From positions 930,001-994,000 of the forward strand of contig JASNYI010000003.1 in assembly GCA_048500275.1 (NCBI GenBank): a stretch of 64,000 nucleotides of DNA, given 5' to 3'. The notes under the pieces were generated by a model. The model had not been told where the DNA came from, ran no database searches, and saw only the letters and a list, made by a program, of their open reading frames with translations. Of the stretch, positions 18,143 through 26,362 are shown piece after piece (position 1 is the stretch's first letter; every line of letters begins with the position of its first letter). The DNA is from UBA5066 sp048500275 (GTDB lineage: Bacteria; Acidobacteriota; Thermoanaerobaculia; UBA5066). The position numbers and the translations under genes were made by a program.

Positions 18143-20065
18143 TCACCCCTTCCTCGCCCAGACCTGCCCGGCGACCCAGGCTCCGAGCGCCAGCAGGGCC
18201 CACAGGGCGGTCCCGGCGAGAAGCGGCGAAGCTCCGGGCCGCGGCGACAGCGCCAGGTCCTGCCGGAGCGTCGCGGCGATGATGCCGAGGGCGAAGAGGC
18301 CGAGCAGGACGGCCGCTCTCGCGACCCTCCCCTCGAGGAAGAGCTCCCCGCCCGGGAAGACGAAGTTCAGCGCCCGGCGAAGGCGCTCCTCGAACCCCTG
18401 CCGGCGGCGGACCTCCTCGACCTTCTTCAGCTTCGTCTCGATCGAGACGCCGTCCTTCCGCAGGTAGACGTGGATGCACTGCGAGCAGAGGAGGGAGCTC
18501 TCGCCCGGGGGCTTGCAGAGGCGGCAGAACGTCCGCCCGCACTTCTGGCAGGAGATCGCGTAGCCGTGCTTCCTCCGCCTCCAGGAATCGAGGGCGAAGG
18601 CGCCACCGATCGCGAAGGGAATGGCGAGCGCGAGAGGCACGGCCCAGTTCCGGGGCTCGCTCCCGACGTGGAAGTGCCCGAGAACGCGCCGGCTGCGCGG
18701 GTCGCGGTGGAGGACGGCCACCTTCGCCCGCGCCTCGCTCACGGAATAGCCGATCCCGACCACCTTCACGAGGGTCGGGCTGTCGAGGAGCTTCGTCACG
18801 AGAGCGCCGTCCAGGGCCCTCGCCTCGGCGAGCTTCTCCTGAGCCTCCACCGTCCGGAAGGTCTCTCCGTAGACGAGCGAGAGGTTGTAGCGCGCCCTCA
18901 CGTCGCGCGGGTCCCGGCGAAGCGCCTCCTGGAAGTCCTGCTGGGCCGCGCCGAAGTCGCCGTCCACGAAGCGGATGTCGCCGCGGTTGATGAGGGCGCG
19001 GATCTCCGTCTGGGAAACCTGGGACGCGACGGTGTACTCCGCGACCGCCCGGTCGTTCTGCCCGAGCTGCTGGTAGAGGCAGCCGAGAAGGAACCGGATG
19101 TCGGGATCCTCGGGGAACAGGCTCTTGACCGCCTCTAGGTCGTCCAGGACCCGCTGGTCGTAGCGCTTCTCCTGCAGCGCCTCGGCGCCCCTGAGGACCG
19201 GCGAGGCCGACACGGCCAGCGCCGCCGCGGCCCGGTCGAGCGCCGGGGCCACGAGGAGAACGGGAAGGAGGCCCGCCAGAGCCGCCCATCGGACGTTCCG
19301 CTCCGCGTAGCCGAACGAGAGGACGAAGAGCCAGAGGAACAGCCACCCGACGTCGAGGGACAGGATGAGCGGCAGCAGGAAGAGGCCGGCCGCGACGACC
19401 GAGTCGGCCGGTCGCGGAAGCCGCCGCCCCGCGAGCTCGGCGAGGTCGTGGTGGAGCCGGCGGGCGGCTCCGGCCGCGAGGAGGATGACGAAGGCGGCGC
19501 CGACGGCGGCCAGGCTCAGGACGAGGAGGAGCGACGCGCGCACGAAGAGCACGCGCCTTCCCTCGAGGTCGACGACGACGGCCCGGACGGCCCCCAGGAG
19601 CTCGCGTGGCGCGTCGACCCCTCCCTGGGAGAGCGCCAGCGCCACGCGCGACCAGCGCGCCTCCGGCAGGTCGGGGTCGAGCCGGATCGCCGCGTCGAGG
19701 GCCCAGCGGGCCCTGTCGGCGCTCCCCACCGCCATCTCCCGGCGCGCCATGAGCGTCGCCGCGAGCGAAAGGTCCGTCAGGCGCTTGAGGCCGATCTTCC
19801 TGGAGTGCCGGACGATCTCCTCGACCTTCTGCGCCGCCAGGACCGCGTCGCCTTCCTCGTGGGCGGCGAGCCACGCGAACCACTCGCCCCGCACCTGGCG
19901 GCGGAACACCGACTCAGTGGACTCTCCCGGTCCCTGGAGGACCTGCGCCGCGCCGGGCGCCCCGAGGGCGAGCGCGCAGAGGAGCAGCGCGAGCGCCGCC
20001 CGTCGAGGCGCGCGTGCCGGAGCGCCGGGCCCCGTCTCGCGGCGCGTCGGCTCCCTCAGGGTCAG
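18143..20065 (-). CDS. TPR membrane protein with cysteine-rich zinc-finger-like segment
   Basis: No named function. The protein has a TPR-like helical region, two clusters of membrane helices, a second TPR block (DIRFLLGCLYQQLGQNDRAV, LINRGDIRFVDGDFGAA), one more membrane helix, then a cysteine-rich knuckle (CQKCGRTFCRLCKPPGES, then LLCSQC) and two terminal helices. GTG 19909 is the first conventional start but gives no signal peptide. The frame stays open upstream and encodes AALALLLCALALGAPGAAQ, a good Sec signal, with no ATG, GTG or TTG before it. I therefore extend to CTG 20065, which overlaps the DUF1844 stop as CTGA. The true start is uncertain. Confidence 0.6.
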   Translation of the reverse strand: MTLREPTRRETGPGAPARAPRRAALALLLCALALGAPGAAQVLQGPGESTESVFRRQVRGEWFAWLAAHEEGDAVLAAQKVEEIVRHSRKIGLKRLTDLSLAATLMARREMAVGSADRARWALDAAIRLDPDLPEARWSRVALALSQGGVDAPRELLGAVRAVVVDLEGRRVLFVRASLLLVLSLAAVGAAFVILLAAGAARRLHHDLAELAGRRLPRPADSVVAAGLFLLPLILSLDVGWLFLWLFVLSFGYAERNVRWAALAGLLPVLLVAPALDRAAAALAVSASPVLRGAEALQEKRYDQRVLDDLEAVKSLFPEDPDIRFLLGCLYQQLGQNDRAVAEYTVASQVSQTEIRALINRGDIRFVDGDFGAAQQDFQEALRRDPRDVRARYNLSLVYGETFRTVEAQEKLAEARALDGALVTKLLDSPTLVKVVGIGYSVSEARAKVAVLHRDPRSRRVLGHFHVGSEPRNWAVPLALAIPFAIGGAFALDSWRRRKHGYAISCQKCGRTFCRLCKPPGESSLLCSQCIHVYLRKDGVSIETKLKKVEEVRRRQGFEERLRRALNFVFPGGELFLEGRVARAAVLLGLFALGIIAATLRQDLALSPRPGASPLLAGTALWALLALGAWVAGQVWARKG

Positions 20066-20517
20066 CCTCGCGGTCTCGGAGGTGGCGGCATGCCGGGCGC
20101 CCCCTTGGCCTGTGCGGCGAGCCGCGTGAAGACCAGCTGGAGCTCGCCGAGAAGTCCCTCCAGGGCGTCGGTCTCCTCGAAGGAGAGCCGGCCCCGGGTC
20201 TTCTCCCGGAGGGCGACGAGCGAGTCGATGATCTCGCGCGAGGCGCCGAGGTCCACGGAGCGCCGGCCCGTGGCCGGGTCCGGGATTCCCTGCAGGTAGA
20301 GGGACGCCGTCTGCGCCAGCATGTCGAGGAGCCGGAGGAACGACGGGCTCGTCGAGACGGCGGGCTCCTCGGGGGCCGCAGGAGCGGCCGGGGCCGGCGG
20401 CGGCGCCGGCGCCGGGGGCGCCTGCGCGAGCTCTTCCTTCACGTCGTCCCTCAGGTCCCCCTCGGCGGTGAACATCCTGCGGTCGACGACCTTGATCGTC
20501 TTGTCGGCTTCTGCCAT
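20062..20517 (-). CDS. DUF1844 domain protein
   Basis: 151 residues. A short charged N-terminus and a Pro/Ala-rich linker (about 32-52) lead to a helical domain with SFLRLLDMLAQTASLYLQG, then ASREIIDSLVALREKTRGRLSFEE. This matches DUF1844, a small uncharacterised family common in acidobacteria and deltaproteobacteria. The tail is Pro/Arg-rich. A TAGAAT box lies at 20539-20544, with a GAGG element before the ATG. It is probably the first gene of an operon with the TPR protein and the DUF4388 protein, and is divergent from mazG. Confidence 0.8.
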   Translation of the reverse strand: MAEADKTIKVVDRRMFTAEGDLRDDVKEELAQAPPAPAPPPAPAAPAAPEEPAVSTSPSFLRLLDMLAQTASLYLQGIPDPATGRRSVDLGASREIIDSLVALREKTRGRLSFEETDALEGLLGELQLVFTRLAAQAKGAPGMPPPPRPRG

Positions 20518-20581
20518 AAGGCCTCGTTCGGGCGCTTCATTCTAAGGGAAGCTCTCGCCGCCGCCCGCACGAGGAGGTCGC

Positions 20582-21412
20582 TTGCCGTCCGAAACCGGAT
20601 CTTCGCGCCCCGAGGCCGCCGGGAAGGCCGCCGCGGAGCTCGTTCGCCTCATGGGCCGGCTCCGGAAGGAGTGCCCGTGGGACCGCAAGCAGACCTTCGC
20701 CAGCCTCTCGGGATATCTCCTCGAGGAGTGCTACGAGGCGGTCGACGCGCTCGCCAGGGAAGACCTCGAGGAGCTCGAGGGGGAGCTCGGGGACCTTCTC
20801 TTCGAGATCGTCTTCCTCGCCGAGCTCGGCAGGGAGAGGGGGGCCTTCGACCTCGCCTCCCTCTCCGAGAGGATCCACGCCAAGATGGTCGCGAGGCACC
20901 CCCATGTCTTCGCCGAGAGCGACGTGAAGGACGCCGAGGCCGTCAAGGTCCAGTGGGAGAGGCTCAAGGAAAGGGAACGCGCCGGCAGCGGCCCGGGCGG
21001 GAGATCCCCCTCCCCGTTCGCCGGCGTCCCGCGAGCCCTCCCCGCCCTGCTGAAGGCCGTGCGCGTCACTTCCCGGGCCGCGGACCTCGGCTTCGACTGG
21101 CAGCGCGACGCCGACGTCCTCGCCAAGCTGGACGAGGAGGTCGCCGAGTTCAAGGCCGAGCTCCTCGCCGAGGGGGCGACGAAGGAGTCGATCGCGCACG
21201 AGATCGGCGACATCCTCTTCACGGTCGTCAACGTCGCCCGGCGCCACGGCGTCGACCCCGAGGCGGCCCTCCAGGCGACGAACGCGAAGTTCGTCAGGCG
21301 GTTCGAGGAGGTCGCCCGCCGGGTCCGGGCCACGGGGCGCGAGGTTGCGGCCACCCCTCTCGACGAGCTCGACCGGACCTGGGACGAGGTCAAGAAGGAC
21401 GAGGCCTCGTGA
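20582..21412 (+). CDS. mazG: Nucleoside triphosphate pyrophosphohydrolase MazG
   Basis: 276 residues. MazG hydrolyses (d)NTPs to monophosphates and pyrophosphate, a house-cleaning enzyme. Both tandem all-helical domains keep the Mg2+-binding pattern: LEECYEAVDAL with EGELGDLLFEIVFL in the first, and DEEVAEFKAEL with HEIGDILFTVVNVAR in the second. CPWDRKQT near residue 31 is also typical. The TTG start is supported by a strong GAGGAGG 4-5 nt upstream. It overlaps the following amidinohydrolase gene (GTGA), so the two are coupled. Confidence 0.93.
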   Translation: MPSETGSSRPEAAGKAAAELVRLMGRLRKECPWDRKQTFASLSGYLLEECYEAVDALAREDLEELEGELGDLLFEIVFLAELGRERGAFDLASLSERIHAKMVARHPHVFAESDVKDAEAVKVQWERLKERERAGSGPGGRSPSPFAGVPRALPALLKAVRVTSRAADLGFDWQRDADVLAKLDEEVAEFKAELLAEGATKESIAHEIGDILFTVVNVARRHGVDPEAALQATNAKFVRRFEEVARRVRATGREVAATPLDELDRTWDEVKKDEAS

Positions 21413-22200
21413 GCTTCGCGCGCGCGATCGTCCGCCCGCCCTCGGCCACCTACGCCGGAGGTCTCACGACGGCCGGGCTCGGCCCTCCCGACCTCCCCCT
21501 CGCCCTCGCCCAGCACCGGGCCTACGTCGCCGCGCTCGAGGTGTGCGGCCTCCTCGTCACGGTCCTGCCTCCCGACGACCGCTTCCCCGATTCCACCTTC
21601 GTCGAGGACACCGCCGTCCTGGCGCGCGGCCTCGCCGTCCTCTGCCGCCCGGGCGCGCCGAGCCGGCAGGGCGAGGTGGAGGCGATCCGCCCGGCCCTCG
21701 AACCGTTCTTTCGCTTCCTCGCCGCGATCGAGGCACCGGGCACCGTCGACGGCGGGGACGTCTGCGAAGCGGGGGACCACGTCTTCATCGGCGTCTCGGA
21801 GAGGACGAACGAGGAGGGCGCCCGGCAGCTCGCGGCCCACCTCTCGACCCGCGGGCTCGGGTCGTCGCTCGTCGACGTGAGGGGGATCCCGGGGCTCCTC
21901 CACCTCAAGAGCGGGATCGCCTGGCTCGGGGGGCGGACCCTCGCGCTGTCGCGGCCCTTCGCCGCCCGCCCCGAGTTCGCGGGCTGGACGGTCCTCCCGG
22001 TGCCGCCGGGCGAGGAGTACGCCGCCAACGCCGTCCTCGTGAACGGGCGCGTCCTCCTCGCGACGGGATACCCCCGTTTCGAAGCGGCCGTGAAGGCCCT
22101 CGGCCTCCCCGTCGTCCCGCTCGACATGTCCGAGTTCCGGAAGCTCGACGGGGGCCTGAGCTGCCTCTCCCTCCGCTTCGCGGATGGGGTCAGGTCTTGA
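21409..22200 (+). CDS. Dimethylarginine dimethylaminohydrolase-like amidinotransferase
   Basis: 263 residues of the guanidine-modifying superfamily. DDAH releases citrulline and dimethylamine from methylated arginines. Visible catalytic elements are VEDTAVL and GTVDGGDV (acidic residues), His165 in LLHLKSGIAWLG, and nucleophile Cys252 in LDGGLSCLSLRF, which matches bacterial DDAH. An arginine deiminase-like activity cannot be excluded. The GTG overlaps the mazG stop. The last codons, GVRS and TGA, come from a copy of the GGGGTCAGGTCTTGA repeat, so the repeat supplies the stop codon. Confidence 0.85.
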   Translation: MSFARAIVRPPSATYAGGLTTAGLGPPDLPLALAQHRAYVAALEVCGLLVTVLPPDDRFPDSTFVEDTAVLARGLAVLCRPGAPSRQGEVEAIRPALEPFFRFLAAIEAPGTVDGGDVCEAGDHVFIGVSERTNEEGARQLAAHLSTRGLGSSLVDVRGIPGLLHLKSGIAWLGGRTLALSRPFAARPEFAGWTVLPVPPGEEYAANAVLVNGRVLLATGYPRFEAAVKALGLPVVPLDMSEFRKLDGGLSCLSLRFADGVRS

Positions 22201-22213
22201 TTTTCCATTCTGG
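22186..22213 (+). repeat. Copy 2 of the GGGGTCAGGTCTTGATTTTC repeat family (left arm around M14 gene)
   Basis: 28 bp that match the inverted copy at 24876-24903 at 27 positions (C/T difference at TTTTCyATTCTGG). It contains the TGA stop of the amidinohydrolase gene. Confidence 0.9.
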
Positions 22214-22242
22214 CGGCCCGGCGGCCTCGCCGCCGGGCCGCC
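22212..22242. terminator. GC-rich hairpin between convergent genes
   Basis: A perfect 13-bp stem (GGCGGCCCGGCGG with its complement) around a 5-nt loop CCTCG. It lies directly after the repeat copy and 12 bp before the M14 stop on the other strand. There is no U-tract, so it may be a bidirectional terminator or part of a REP-like unit. Confidence 0.55.
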
Positions 22243-22254
22243 GGGATGACGAAG

Positions 22255-24777
22255 CTACATCGTCGACCACGCGAGGGCGTTGAAGAGGAAGGGGAAGGTG
22301 GCGTTCATCTGGGCGCGGTGCTGGGGACGGAATCCGAGCAGGACGACCCTTCCCTTCCCGGTCGTGACCGCCACCGCCGCCACATTGCGCGCCAGCTCTT
22401 CTTCCCCCCGGATCCAGCCGGAAACCAGGACGTCGCGCGCCTCAACGGGGTAGGACGCGAGGACGGTCCGCGTCATCTCGGCGCCCGGGACCGTGGTCTG
22501 GAAGGCGATCGGACCGTTGACGAAGGCCGGCGTCGAGGCCGGCAGCCCGAACGTGACCGGGTGGGACGGGTCGACGTCGATCCTCACCAGCGTGCCGGGC
22601 GACAGAAACTCGTCCCGCTTCGCCCGCGAGAGCACGTTGCGGACCGGCAGGCGGAGCTCCTCGAGCGCGTATTCCGACGAGGAGGAGAGGGCGACGAGCG
22701 TGCCGCCCCCCTCGACGAACTCGCGGAGCGCGGCGGCGCCCTCCTTCCCGAGCCCGCCCGCGTACTCCGGCCGCGGCTCGGGGAAGTACTTCATCTCCCC
22801 CTCCTCCCGCTTCGGCACTCCCGTCGCGATCACTTCCTTCTCGACGTGGGGGAGGACGATCACGTCGAGTCTCGCCCCGAGCTTGCCGGCGCGAATCGCG
22901 GCGTTGTCGAGCGTGACCGGCGCGAAGCCGTAGCGCTCGAGGAGGAACCGGGTCCACCCCTCGTCCATCGAGGCGACCCAAGGCTTGTAGAGGCCGACGC
23001 GCGGGGCCCGGAGCCTCGTCGCCGCAGGCGGGGCGGTAGCGAGGGGAACGAGCGGAAGCCCGAGCTCGCCCGCGACGGCAGCCGCCGCCTTTCCCGCGGC
23101 GGCGTCGAGGAGGAGCGTCCCCGCCGGCTGGGACCCGACGGGCCTCGAGAGGATCGACACCTCGCCCCCCTTGCGCGCGGCGGCGACGACCTTCCAGCGT
23201 TCCGGGCTCTCGGGACCGAGGGCGAAGGCCAGCGCCCCCGGCAGCGGCGGGGCGGCGGGCGCGGCCCAGGGCCGCAGCCCGTCGGGAAGGACCCCCTTCT
23301 CCACGGCCACGCCCATGGAGAGCGGAAGGCTCCAGGCCGTGACGTCGTAGGGCGCGACGATGTCCTTGCCCGGGACGAGCTTCACCTCGGGGAAGCGCTG
23401 CGGCTCCAGCATCTCCCGGACGAAACGCCCGTAAGGCTGCGCGAGCGGGACCCATGCGTCGCCGGAGGCGTCGCCCCGAACGTCCACGCCGTGCTCGGCA
23501 AGGAGCGCGACGAGGGCTCGCGCCGTCGCCGGGTCGCGCTGGGCCGCCGGGATCCGGAACGCCTCGCCGGGCGCTCCGGCCGCGATCGACGCGCGCGCCT
23601 TCGCGAGCATGTTCGCCAGGACGTCCTCGCGGTGCGTCGCGCAGTACTCGAGGATCGCGTCCGAGGCGATCCGCTCGTAGTCCATGATGTCTCTCAGCCG
23701 CCACGCGCCGCCGCGCCACGGGTTCGGGAAGTTCGCCTGCGTTCCGTACTCGACGAGGCCCTTCCCACCGCCGCGCAGCTCGGAGGGGGGAATCTCGACC
23801 GGCGTGGCGAGGCGGACCGAGGCCACCTCGGTCAGGATTCCCGTCACGTTCTTCCACCAGGCCGTGTTCTTCGACCCTCCAGGCCAGGAAGCGTCGAAGG
23901 CCCAGCTCGAGATGACGCCGCTCTTGCCCGCCTGCTCGAGGCGCATCGACATGAGCGACCCGATCATGTTCACTTCGCGGATGACGAGCGGGTGAATGTC
24001 CGGGTCGAGCGGGTCGGCATAGGGCGGCACGAACATCCGCGGGCCGCTCGACCCCATCTGGTGCTCGTCGAGGAAGACCTGCGGGAACCAGTCGTGGTAG
24101 AGCACGCGGCTGATCGCCCGCGTCTCGGCCTGCGTCAGCTGCACGAAGTCGCGGTTGTTGTCGTGCCCGACGTAGTGGTGGTAGAGCCATGGCATGCGGC
24201 TCCCCTCCCAGCGGGTCCCGAGGTTCTTCCGGTACCACTCGACCTCCATCCGGTGCCCGTCGGGATTCAGCGACGGCACGAGGAGGAGGACGACCTCGGA
24301 GAGGCGTCTCTTCGTCCCGGCGTCCTCGGCCGTAGCGAGGGCGTGGGCCCACTCCATCGCCATCTGCGACGCGGCGATCTCGCTCGCGTGGATGCCGCAC
24401 GTCACGAGGAGGACGGCCTTCCCCTCCTTCACGAGCGCTTCCGCCTCGGCCCCGGCGAGCCCCCGCGGGTCGGCGAGGCGACGCGCCACCTCCCGGATCC
24501 GGCCCTGGTTCGCGAGGTTCTCCGGCGAGGAGATCGCCGCGAGGATCATCTCCTCGCCGAGCGTCGACTTCCCGATCGTCGTCACCGCCACGCGCTCCGA
24601 CGCGGCGTCGAGGGCGCGGAAGTAGGAGACCACCTGTGACCAGTCGGCGAGGGTCCGGTCGGCGCCGACTTCGAGATTCAGGTGCTCCGAGGGCGAAGGC
24701 GCGGTGGCAGGGGCGGCCGGGAACGGCGCGAGGAGCGCGGAGAGGGAGAGCGCGGAGAGGAGCGTGCGGGCGAGCAT
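22255..24777 (-). CDS. Secreted M14-family zinc carboxypeptidase
   Basis: 840 residues with a signal peptide (LLSALSLSALLAPFPAAPA). The M14 catalytic domain follows, with zinc ligands His130 and Glu133 in GIHASE, the NPDGHRMEV segment, NNRDFVQL, and a possible third ligand His239 in DEHQMG. A GATase-like beta-rich C-terminal part (GGGTLVALSSSSEYALEEL) is common in this subgroup. It acts on peptides or wall fragments outside the cytoplasm; the substrate is unknown. The ATG follows a TAGACT box by 10 nt. The whole gene lies between two inverted copies of a 28-bp repeat. Confidence 0.88.
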   Translation of the reverse strand: MLARTLLSALSLSALLAPFPAAPATAPSPSEHLNLEVGADRTLADWSQVVSYFRALDAASERVAVTTIGKSTLGEEMILAAISSPENLANQGRIREVARRLADPRGLAGAEAEALVKEGKAVLLVTCGIHASEIAASQMAMEWAHALATAEDAGTKRRLSEVVLLLVPSLNPDGHRMEVEWYRKNLGTRWEGSRMPWLYHHYVGHDNNRDFVQLTQAETRAISRVLYHDWFPQVFLDEHQMGSSGPRMFVPPYADPLDPDIHPLVIREVNMIGSLMSMRLEQAGKSGVISSWAFDASWPGGSKNTAWWKNVTGILTEVASVRLATPVEIPPSELRGGGKGLVEYGTQANFPNPWRGGAWRLRDIMDYERIASDAILEYCATHREDVLANMLAKARASIAAGAPGEAFRIPAAQRDPATARALVALLAEHGVDVRGDASGDAWVPLAQPYGRFVREMLEPQRFPEVKLVPGKDIVAPYDVTAWSLPLSMGVAVEKGVLPDGLRPWAAPAAPPLPGALAFALGPESPERWKVVAAARKGGEVSILSRPVGSQPAGTLLLDAAAGKAAAAVAGELGLPLVPLATAPPAATRLRAPRVGLYKPWVASMDEGWTRFLLERYGFAPVTLDNAAIRAGKLGARLDVIVLPHVEKEVIATGVPKREEGEMKYFPEPRPEYAGGLGKEGAAALREFVEGGGTLVALSSSSEYALEELRLPVRNVLSRAKRDEFLSPGTLVRIDVDPSHPVTFGLPASTPAFVNGPIAFQTTVPGAEMTRTVLASYPVEARDVLVSGWIRGEEELARNVAAVAVTTGKGRVVLLGFRPQHRAQMNATFPFLFNALAWSTM

Positions 24778-24787
24778 GGCGCCCGAC

Positions 24788-24793
24788 AGTCTA
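24788..24793 (-). promoter_or_regulatory. -10-like TAGACT, 10 nt before the M14 gene
   Basis: On the minus strand TAGACT ends 10 nt before ATG 24777, with no Shine-Dalgarno in between. It lies inside the repeat-bracketed segment, so the gene carries its own promoter. Confidence 0.45.
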
Positions 24794-24875
24794 CGCGCGC
24801 CGTCCGCTGCCGATCCGCCTTCGGGCGGTGCCGCGACGCCCTCGCGCGGCGCCTGCGTGCGCCCGGTCGCACCGC

Positions 24876-24903
24876 CCAGAATAGAAAATCAAGACCTGAC
24901 CCC
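24876..24903 (-). repeat. Copy 3 of the repeat family (right, inverted arm around M14 gene)
   Basis: On the minus strand it reads GGGGTCAGGTCTTGATTTTC, then TATTCTGG, the inverted partner of 22186-22213. It starts 10 nt after the stop of the TerB-like gene, in the same orientation as that gene. Confidence 0.9.
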
Positions 24904-24913
24904 AGGCCCCCTT

Positions 24914-25348
24914 TCAGACCTTGAGCTTGCGGGAGACCTCTGCGACGGCGGAGGTGTTGGAGAGGTGGAGGAGGGGGCCCATCAGGAACGCCTTGACCGA
25001 GCTCGCGAGCTCCTCGAGCCGGTCCGCCGGAACGCCGAAGGCCTCGGCGTAGGAGGCGACGACGGCCTTCTCGGCGTCGGTGTACTCGCCGTCGACGAGG
25101 GCGACGAGGAGGGTCGACTTCAGGACGAGGTCCCGGGCGGCGACCTCGGGGAAGGCGGAAGCGAGCTCGGCGGGCGCCGGGGCAGGGGCGGCGGTGTCGA
25201 CGGGAGCGAGCTCCTCGATCAGCGCCACCTCGCGCGAGTCGGCCGAGCCGTCGGCCCGCGCCACGGCGAGCATCGCCCGCCCGATCAGCTCCGCCTGCAC
25301 GGCGTTCACGTCCACGTCGGTGAAAAGGTCCATCGCGGCAACCCCCAT
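24914..25348 (-). CDS. TerB-like small helical protein
   Basis: 144 residues, acidic and all-helical, with two similar halves: LIGRAMLAVARADGSADSRE, then LLVALVDGEYTDAEKAVV. The ARADGxxxxxE and ALVDGxxxxxE pattern, spaced as in the tellurite-resistance TerB fold, is why I place it there. Biochemical role unknown; TerB-fold proteins are often membrane-associated stress proteins. There is no signal peptide. Met6 is an alternative start. A TATCAT box lies about 30 nt upstream. A repeat copy follows the stop. Confidence 0.6.
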   Translation of the reverse strand: MGVAAMDLFTDVDVNAVQAELIGRAMLAVARADGSADSREVALIEELAPVDTAAPAPAPAELASAFPEVAARDLVLKSTLLVALVDGEYTDAEKAVVASYAEAFGVPADRLEELASSVKAFLMGPLLHLSNTSAVAEVSRKLKV

Positions 25349-25420
25349 CGTCGGTTCTGTGCGGCTACACGGGCCGATGATAGCCCGCCCCCCCGGGAGG
25401 CGCGGGTCATCCTCCCGTCT

Positions 25421-26362
25421 TCAGTCGACCAGCTCGGAGACCCGGACCCGGAGGAGGCCCCGCCGCTCGAGCGCGGGGAGGCTCTCCGCGAGGAAATCGA
25501 CCGTCGCGGCGTGCGGGTGCCCGATGACGACCGCCTGCCCCCTCGAGCCGGCAAGCGAGAGGGCGCGGGACCAGGCCGTCGCGAGGGCCTCCGGGGCGCC
25601 CCCCTCGGCCGCCGCCTCGGCCCGGGCATCGTCGAGGAAGACGTCCCTCGCGATCGTCGCGACGCCCAGGGCGCGCGCCTCGGCCGTGGCGACGCTCACG
25701 GGGGAGGTGCGCGAGTCGAGGAAGAAGAGGCCCCTCTCGCGGACGACGGAGAGGACCGCCCGGACGACCCGGCCGTCGGCCGTCGCCACGGACCCCTGGT
25801 GGTTGTTGATTCCGCTGGCGCCCGGGAGCCCGTCGAGCGCCGCGCGGACCCGCGCGACGATCGTCGCGTCGTCGTCCTCCGGAAAGATGGTCCCCGGCTC
25901 GAAGGGGCCTCTCGCTCCGGCCATCGGGAGGTGGACCAGGAGGTCCCAGCCCTTTCTCTTCGCCAGTTCCGCAGCCTCGCGAGCCTTCGGCGTTCCGGGA
26001 AGGACGGCGATCGCGAGAGGCCCCTCGAGCCGCTCGAGCCGCTCGACCGACCCGTCCGCATTCCCCACGTCGTCGATGACGACGGCGATGGCCCCCCGCC
26101 CGGCGCCTCGCGCGGGCTCGAAGTCGGCCGGAACGGACGCGGGCCTCGCCCCTGCCGCAGGCGAGGGGAGAGGGGAGGGGGAGGGGGATGCGGAGGGAGC
26201 CGGAGAGGGCGCGGACACGGGCGCGGGCCCCTCCGCGGGCGGGGCCGACGGCCTGGAACGAAGGACCCAGACCGCTCCCGCCGCGAGCGCGAGGAGGACC
26301 ACCAGACCCAGGAGGAGCCCAAGCGGCCGCGCGCAGCCGCCGCTCCGGCGCGCGGCGGTCAC
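25421..26362 (-). CDS. Divergent polysaccharide deacetylase (YibQ-like)
   Basis: 313 residues. An N-terminal membrane anchor (LGLLLGLVVLLALAAGAVWV), a Pro/Ser-rich linker (about 40-75), then the catalytic-like domain: AIAVVIDDVGN (Asp pair), LVHLPMAG, SGINNHQGS and QAVVIGHPHAATVDFL. These are the landmarks of the DUF610/YibQ divergent deacetylase family, expected in the periplasm. Substrate unknown. In many bacteria yibQ follows an envC-type M23 gene and a ctpA-type S41 gene, and here both lie just upstream. The ATG overlaps the S41 stop (ATGA). Confidence 0.9.
   Translation of the reverse strand: MTAARRSGGCARPLGLLLGLVVLLALAAGAVWVLRSRPSAPPAEGPAPVSAPSPAPSASPSPSPLPSPAAGARPASVPADFEPARGAGRGAIAVVIDDVGNADGSVERLERLEGPLAIAVLPGTPKAREAAELAKRKGWDLLVHLPMAGARGPFEPGTIFPEDDDATIVARVRAALDGLPGASGINNHQGSVATADGRVVRAVLSVVRERGLFFLDSRTSPVSVATAEARALGVATIARDVFLDDARAEAAAEGGAPEALATAWSRALSLAGSRGQAVVIGHPHAATVDFLAESLPALERRGLLRVRVSELVD

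Noticed and set aside
22246..24639. 797-codon antisense ORF over the M14 gene
   Set aside because: Shadow of the real gene, with Arg/Gly/His-rich composition; no RBS or domain.
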